From assembly GCA_020284085.1 (NCBI GenBank), contig JACEVL010000018.1, positions 180,001 through 244,000 on the forward strand: DNA of 64,000 nucleotides. Reading direction: 5' to 3'. Numbering within the stretch: the stretch's first letter is position 1; each line of letters opens with the position of its first letter. This document shows positions 58,690-64,000 of the stretch, in pieces. This stretch comes from Aporrectodea caliginosa (taxonomy: Eukaryota; Annelida; Clitellata; Crassiclitellata; Lumbricidae). Below the pieces are notes generated by a model, which saw only the letters and a list, made by a program, of their open reading frames with translations, had not been told where the DNA came from and made no database searches. Both the position numbers and the translations under genes were made by a program.

Positions 58690-58885
58690 AAATGTGTGAT
58701 GTGTGGTTGCGCTTCCATGGCGTCCCCTCCTTCGAACTGGTATGCAGCAGTAGCAGATCGATCTCCTCTGCCCGCCCCAAGACGTCTCCCAACTCGATCT
58801 CGGCTGAAAAGCCCGGAATCCCGTTCAGCTGAGTTGAAGCGACGGGACGATGCCTCTTGAAGCGTGTATCTGGTATAACTACTGC
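58690..58885 (-). other. Coding-like remnant beside the satellite
   Basis: The minus strand reads GAVVIPDTRFKRHRPVAST and ELGDVLGRAEEIDLLLLHT without stops across the non-repeat part. It resembles LINE-type polyprotein sequence in composition, but I cannot assign it. Confidence 0.3.
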
Positions 58886-59535
58886 TCCGGTGTAGGAGGC
58901 AGGGTGGACTCTAGGCACATTTTGTACTCTAGAGTCCATGATACCTGTAGGCACGGTGGACTCTAGAGTGCAGCATCTTCAAACACGACGGTAGGAGGCG
59001 AGATGGACTCTAGGCACATTTTGTACTCTAAAGTCCATGATACCTGTAGGCACGGTGGACGCTATAGATTGCAATTAAGTTAAATTAAAGTAAACAGTAG
59101 TTTTAGCAACATTTTATAAACTTTTTATAGCACGAGCGGGACGCTCATTTATCGAACCTGCCATTAAATAAAGACAGCCTCCTTAGCAACAGTCCTCAAG
59201 ATCAGCCTCCTTAGCAACCAGCCTACTTAGCAACCAACCTCCGTAGCATTTAACCTTCTTAACAACCATTTTTCTTATCAACCAGCCTTTTGTAACAGCC
59301 TTGATGTCATCGTGAACCTCTTTAGCACCCAGTTTCAAAGTCAGACTCATTCTCTTTAGCAACCAGCCCAATAGTAACCGGCCTCTATAGCAACCTGCCT
59401 TCTTCGCAATCAACCTCCTCAGCAACCGTCATTTTCAGCAACAAGCTTTCTTAACAGCCAACTTTCTTAACAACCAGTTTCAAGGTCAGCCTCAACCTCT
59501 TTAGCAACCGCCTTCAATGTAAGTCTAGGCATCTT
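58885..59535. repeat. Right duplicated block flanking the satellite
   Basis: Repeats GTAGGAGGCAGGGTGGACTC (and a second copy at about 58991), GTACTCTAGAGTCCATGATA, ATTTTATAAACTTTTTATAG, TCAAGATCAGCCTCCTTAGC and TCAATGTAAGTCTAGGCATC, in direct orientation relative to 56245-57040. Confidence 0.8.
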
Positions 59536-60190
59536 TAGCAGTCTTTTTAGCAACCATCTTTCTTAGCAATCAATCTCCCTTCACAGCAGCAAGACTCTGT
59601 AGCAACCGCCCTCCATAGCAAGCAGTTTCCTTTACAACTACCTTCCTTAGCAACCGCCCTCTTTTAGCAACCGCCCTCCTTAGCAAAAAGTCTTCCTTAG
59701 CATTCGTCTTCATTAGAAACAAGTCTTCCTTTGCAACCGCCTTCCTTAGCAAACAAGTCTGAGGCTGACATTAAAGCTAGTTGCTAACGAGATTAACTGC
59801 TGGAAAGGCTGGTTGCCAAGGAGGCTGGTTTCTAAGGAAACTCGCTGTCTAGGCGCTCTGTAACAAAAGACGTTGGGGTCACCTTGAAACTAGTTGCTAG
59901 GGAGATTAATTGTTAAGCAGATTGGGTGCTAAGGACATTGGTTGTTGAGAAGGGTGGTGTCTAAGAAGGCTGGTTGCTAAGAAGGCTGGTTACTAAGAAG
60001 ATTGGTTGTTAAGTTGTGCGGTTTCTAGAGACACTGGTTGCCAATGAGGTTGAGGATGAACGTGAAGCTTGCTGCTAAACAGATTGGTTGCTTAGAACAT
60101 TGTTTGCTAAGAAAGCTGGTTGCTAAGAATGCTGGTTGATAAGGAGGCAGATTGCTGAAGACGGCGAGGCTGATCTTAAGTCTGGCTGCT
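59165..60190. repeat. Head-to-head AGCAACC / GGTTGCT array
   Basis: Up to about 59755 the strand carries degenerate CCTTAGCAACC units. From about 59770 the same unit appears as GGTTGCTAAGG. The two halves are loosely reverse complementary over about 400-600 bp. Short minus-strand frames over it are repeat artefacts. Confidence 0.85.
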
Positions 60191-60194
60191 AATA

Positions 60195-61225
60195 AATGTT
60201 GCATGTCGTGTTTCGAATTGTTATCATCATCCATTGTGCATAATATATGCTAGTTTATTTTTATTATAAAATTAAAATTGTATTAACTTTTAATGCAGAA
60301 GTAAACTATAAACCGGAAGTAGCTAAACCGGAAGTTTGCAATTACAAGAGTTCTAATGAAACTAGAGTGCGCAATGAAGTAGTGTGGAATCTAGGATACG
60401 AATCACCTGAATAAAGTACGTAGTGCCTAGGTAAAAATGACTCTACAGTATAATTAGAGGAATAATTTTCTTAATTTCCGATAAATTAAACTAGACAATT
60501 TTCGTAGTAATTGATGTCGTGTATGCTTTTTATTAAAAATATAGCTGCTGTCAATTTCGTTACCATTTTAAAGTCTTTAATTTTTTAATGTCCAAGGGGT
60601 AATGTCCTAGACCCAGAGAAAACATGGTGCAACATTACGAGAAATGTACATTTTGTTCCCAGATTTAAGTTCTTTCGTAAAATTTCGATTACCTTTTTAT
60701 GGTCGCAATTTCTGATGATTTTCTGTTCGAAGTGACGTTTCGTGTCTATCTTTCGATTAATGGTGCATTTGTGTGTTCAAAATATACAGTTCTTTCATCG
60801 AATTTCGTAGTTTGATTTCATCTGAATTTCATTATTTTTCTCTTCAAAATGTCTCGCCATTAAGACATCTGATCCATTTGGACTTTCCAAATGAGTGTCG
60901 TTCGCCTCGTTTCCATGGCACAAAACAATGGGTCCGAAGATGACGTCATCGGAGCAACAATTGCAAGATGACGTCTTTATTAAGTAATCAGTATAATTGT
61001 CATGGATCCCATCGATACAATTATTATTATTATATCTATGGTTGATCCGTTGATTCGCAAAGTAAGTAAGTAATTTACCGTCCATGCCACGCTTTTCTTT
61101 ATTTTTTCGAATACCCAAGAGCTGTGGACGAAAATAATTCTTGTCTGGCAATTGTAATTAAAATGGCCGCCTTCAGCCATCGAACTTAGCGTGCCAGAAA
61201 CGCAAATCACGATTCACTGTACCTT
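60195..61225. other. Non-coding, AT-rich
   Basis: Overlapping minus-strand frames around 60795-61210 lack family resemblance. No splice-linked exon recognised. Confidence 0.45.
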
Positions 61226-61229
61226 TATA

Positions 61230-61724
61230 TTAATTAATTCATTCATTCATTCATTCATAAATTTATATAGCGCCCCTTCAATGGGACTACTAAGAAGCTC
61301 GCGATTCTAGCACTGCCAATAAGAACATTTTTGAGTTTAATAAAAAAAAACTTTAGTAAGAGTCCCAGGAAGCAGGCGTAGCTCCTGGCGAAGCTTCCCC
61401 GTTTTAGACCACTGGGCCCACAACGGAAAAGTATCGATTCGGTATAGGCCTAGTTGCATTAAATGCGAGTGAGACTAAGACCACCCCTTCGCTACAGAGC
61501 GGATTGGCGGCGACCTTGAATATCCAAGGGATCATAGAGCTCTCGCAGTAGTCTTGGGCGAGACCCAGATGACATCGCCGCACCAAGGCACCGATCCTGT
61601 ACTCAATACCGGTTAGGGAGCCAGCGTAAGTCTCCAGCATATGGCTGGAGACGTCACTAAATTTCGATCTAGGCACGCTATTCGCTTGGATGGAGGCCAG
61701 AGTAGAGTGACGAGCAAAAGACAA
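61230..61724 (-). mobile_element. CR1-like LINE 3' end with (ATTC)n tail
   Basis: The minus strand reads ANPLCSEGVVLVSLAF, RYFSVVGPVV(stop)N, then GAGCTTCTTAGTAGTCCCAT, GAAGGGGCGCTATATAAATT and (TGAA)n. Type A tail, minus orientation. Confidence 0.7.
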
Positions 61725-61991
61725 GGCGGGCTGTGATGAAAGAATGCCCTATAGGGTGGTAGTGGCACTAGGCGTAAGTGAACGGGCAATGGTGCAAAGC
61801 TTCCAATGTCCCTCTCTCTGTCTGTGCATATCTCTGTCTAGGTACCTCTGCCGTATATGTCAGTTTCTCTCGTCCCATTTTTCCGTTGGACAGTCGACGG
61901 TCGGTTCTACTACCTCTCATCGTCGTTTGGTGGCGCTTCTATCTCCTTACAATTTCAAGAACTAGAGGTCTCCCCATACCTCAATTTAAAG

Positions 61992-62231
61992 ATGGCGCTT
62001 AAATATAATCAAACCTGCAGATATATGGCCGACTTAATGGCAACTAGAAAAGTTCGTGTTCCAGGAACTCTGCATACGTCGTTGGACCTCAATAGCTTAT
62101 TGTCTACTCTGCCCTGCATGCAACAGGAAGCTCTGAGGACACTCAAAACAATCCCATCGGTGATCGTTACGTTCTGTGGAGTTGCCGCTCTGTTGCACTT
62201 CAAGTCTTCTGATGCATTCATTGGTGTACTC
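61992..62231 (+). CDS. Possible first coding exon of an unidentified membrane protein
   Basis: ATG in good context (AAAGATGG) opens a frame of about 80 codons. It starts MALKYNQTCRYMADLM and contains a hydrophobic stretch (IPSVIVTFCGVAALLHF). The sequence GTGTACTCGGTAGGG near 62231 offers a donor (CTCG|GTAGGG), and reading through reaches TAA a few codons later. The frame is also open upstream for 45 codons from another ATG at 61857. I do not recognise the family. An N-terminal membrane anchor of an enzyme continuing right of the window is one possibility. Promoter and downstream exons were not found, so this may also be a chance ORF. Confidence 0.35.
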
Positions 62232-62249
62232 GGTAGGGGGTTATTTTAA

Positions 62250-63710
62250 GTTTATATGTACATACGTAGGCTACATACATACCGACTCGCGAACCTATAG
62301 CCACCACTGCTAGCTCGCATTCAACAAATGCGCACGTAGCATCTCTCTACTCTCCATCACCTCCAATAAGTAGCCAACAGTTATTGTTGTCAACGTTTTC
62401 GTTACTGCAGGACACTGTCCAATAAACACCTATTCGTCGCTTGCATGCATGCAGCCACGGCCCGATTAACATTTGTAGGCTCGGGGCCAAAATTGTATAT
62501 AGTGGGCCCCAAATATATGTTCAGCCAAAAGTGTTTACAAAATTTAAATTATAGAATAGATATTTCTGAATTTAGAACAGAGTTATCAAACCTTTGAAAT
62601 GGTGGGCCATTGGCAATATTTTCCAGTAGGGAACAACCGGGTAGACATTTTCTACCGGGTAGCAAATCCGAGTATTTGGATGTACTATTTGCCGGATCCG
62701 GGTACGAACCGAGTACCGTTTTTTACATGTAATAAAAAAAAGATCAGCATAAACATTATTTTTTTACCTGTAATAATGAACCAATTAGATATATATACAA
62801 ATACGACAGCGACTGTAAGTCTCTATTAGTGTATTTTGTGACTTTTGTCAATAAAAAAAATTGAAAGCTTCAAGTCGAAACAAAAGTTACAAAACTCAAA
62901 TAAAAATGGAAATAAAATTAATTTAACTAAAAAGATAGAATGTTCAAGCCCTAGAAGTGGACTAGAAGAAATAAACTGAAGTAATGGTACATGTACTACA
63001 TGGTAATAACTAATAATTATTAAATAATAAATATTAATACTATCATCATTCATCATATCACAATTGTAGGTATTTGCGTGGGTATTATTTGCCGAGGCGA
63101 ATAGTTCAGAAAAACCCGATATCCGGCCGGGGCAAATGGCCGAAGCGATTTCCGGTTGTTCCCTATTTTCCAGCAAGTGGAGGGCCAGGATGTCGAGGTC
63201 GCCTGAGCAAAATGAGGGTAGGGCCCTAAGGGTCTGGGAGGGCTCAGTGAGCCCATCCCCAGGAATTTTTTTTTGCAGTAAAACTAGCGTATTTAAACAT
63301 ATTTCAGTTACTACAAGTCAACTATGTAACATTTGAAAGCTAATATAATTGTTAGGGGCAATATTAGAATGTATAAAATTTTGAAGGTAATGGTAGGTCC
63401 CTTATTTGTTAAATTTTTAATAGGTCTTGGTCTGTGGACCCACTGGACCAGTGGTCAATCCAGGCCTGGCGTCAGCAGACTCAGGCTTATGTGGGCCTGG
63501 GCCTACTATGTGCTTTGTAGGTTTGCTTGTTATGCTTGGTTTCTTGCAGGCGGCTACTGAAGCGTCAACACACTGAGACGACACGAAAAGCAGCGATTCC
63601 ACGGACATAAAGAAGTTGAGTGCACAAAAGCATAGGAATCATTGAACCTAGGTGAACTGAATGAAATCAACATTGACGTACAATCGTACATGTAAGTCAT
63701 TTGGTTTAGA
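62250..63710. other. Non-coding with AT-rich and G-rich patches
   Basis: ACCGGGTAGACATTTTCTAC and CCGGATCCGGGTACGAACCG around 62637-62710 look repeat-derived. The sequence GCCCGATTAAC..GGCTCGGGGCC at 62460 resembles one end of a hAT MITE, but no partner end was found. No exon. Confidence 0.4.
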
Positions 63711-63714
63711 TGAA

Positions 63715-63945
63715 TGTGGGACGCGGTGGTTTAGCGGTATGTTCTGCGCTTTGTAACCGAAGGGTCGCAGGTTCGAATCTACCTCAAGCCACTGCGTAGC
63801 GACCCTGGACAAGTTGCTCGCCCACAATTTATGTCTGTGAGGAAGGCAACGAGAAACCACACCTCACTCATCTCATCCCGGGGTGGCATAAAACCCAATG
63901 GACCTGCCTTCGGGCAGAGAACTCAGCATCAGATAAACGTATTCT
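63715..63945 (+). mobile_element. tRNA-like SINE, family 2, with LINE-type 3' hairpin
   Basis: Head GACGCGGTGGTTTAGCGGTA (box-A-like TGGTTTAGCGG). GCAGGTTCGAATCTACC supplies box B. The body is CTCAAGCCACTGCGTAGCGA. The end GACCTGCCTTCGGGCAGAGA parallels the CCTGCCT..AGGCAGAGAACC hairpin closing the LINE fragments at 35330, 44755 and 53060. Confidence 0.7.
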
Positions 63946-64000
63946 GCTTGATAAGTTCGGGTTTCTTGCGATACCTTGCAGGGTACCACGCTACACCGCT

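Noticed and set aside
60795..61210. Minus-strand ORFs of 76 and 118 codons
   Set aside because: Overlapping frames over AT-rich DNA with asparagine/isoleucine runs, and no homology signal.
63715..63790. Functional tRNA gene
   Set aside because: Box A and B are present, but the acceptor stem and anticodon arm do not pair properly, and the sequence continues into a SINE body.

Overview
The window reads as nuclear genomic DNA of an invertebrate animal. Coding exons are short and separated by GT-AG introns. The intergenic DNA is crowded with decayed LINEs, tRNA-like SINEs, foldback elements and microsatellites. No bacterial operons, rRNA genes or CRISPR arrays were seen. The palindrome TAGGCCTA recurs very often. 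Together with a NitFhit fusion gene (vertebrates carry NIT1 and FHIT separately), this makes me guess a marine non-vertebrate, possibly an echinoderm or relative. The taxon is an inference only.

Four genes can be assembled exon by exon, each with an open frame through every junction. (1) A torsin-family AAA+ ATPase of 338 aa on the minus strand, 5 exons, 4821-12710. (2) Tafazzin, the cardiolipin transacylase, of 262 aa on the plus strand, 8 exons, 15074-21160. It is divergent from torsin. (3) NitFhit, a nitrilase-Fhit fusion of at least 445 aa on the minus strand, 10 coding exons, 21407-30006. It lies tail-to-tail with tafazzin, with only 246 bp between the two stop codons. (4) A flavin-containing monooxygenase (FMO) of 531 aa on the plus strand, 6 exons, 45204-53750. 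An unidentified 84-codon exon lies antisense inside tafazzin intron 6 (20424-20678). A possible first coding exon of another gene sits at 61992-62231.

Between and inside the genes: 1-4.7 kb holds LINE/SINE debris and a hAT-type MITE. Torsin introns carry three inverted-repeat elements, a LINE fragment and a recent tandem duplication. NitFhit introns carry a decayed hAT-like element, a long hairpin and a broken copy of the gene's own exon 4. 30-45 kb is gene-poor and holds a perfect 43-bp hairpin, several MITEs including a piggyBac-like one, two related minisatellites and LINE reverse-transcriptase remnants. 53.8-61 kb holds a LINE remnant and a 34-bp satellite of about 47 copies, each unit with a hairpin core. 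The satellite is flanked by directly duplicated blocks and followed by a head-to-head AGCAACC/GGTTGCT array. 61-64 kb has another LINE tail and a SINE whose 3' end resembles that of a LINE family in the window.

The four genes do not form a pathway. Torsin acts in the ER/nuclear envelope lumen, tafazzin in mitochondrial membranes, NitFhit in cytosol/mitochondria and FMO at the ER. The more unusual material is in the repeats, the antisense exon and the exon duplication.
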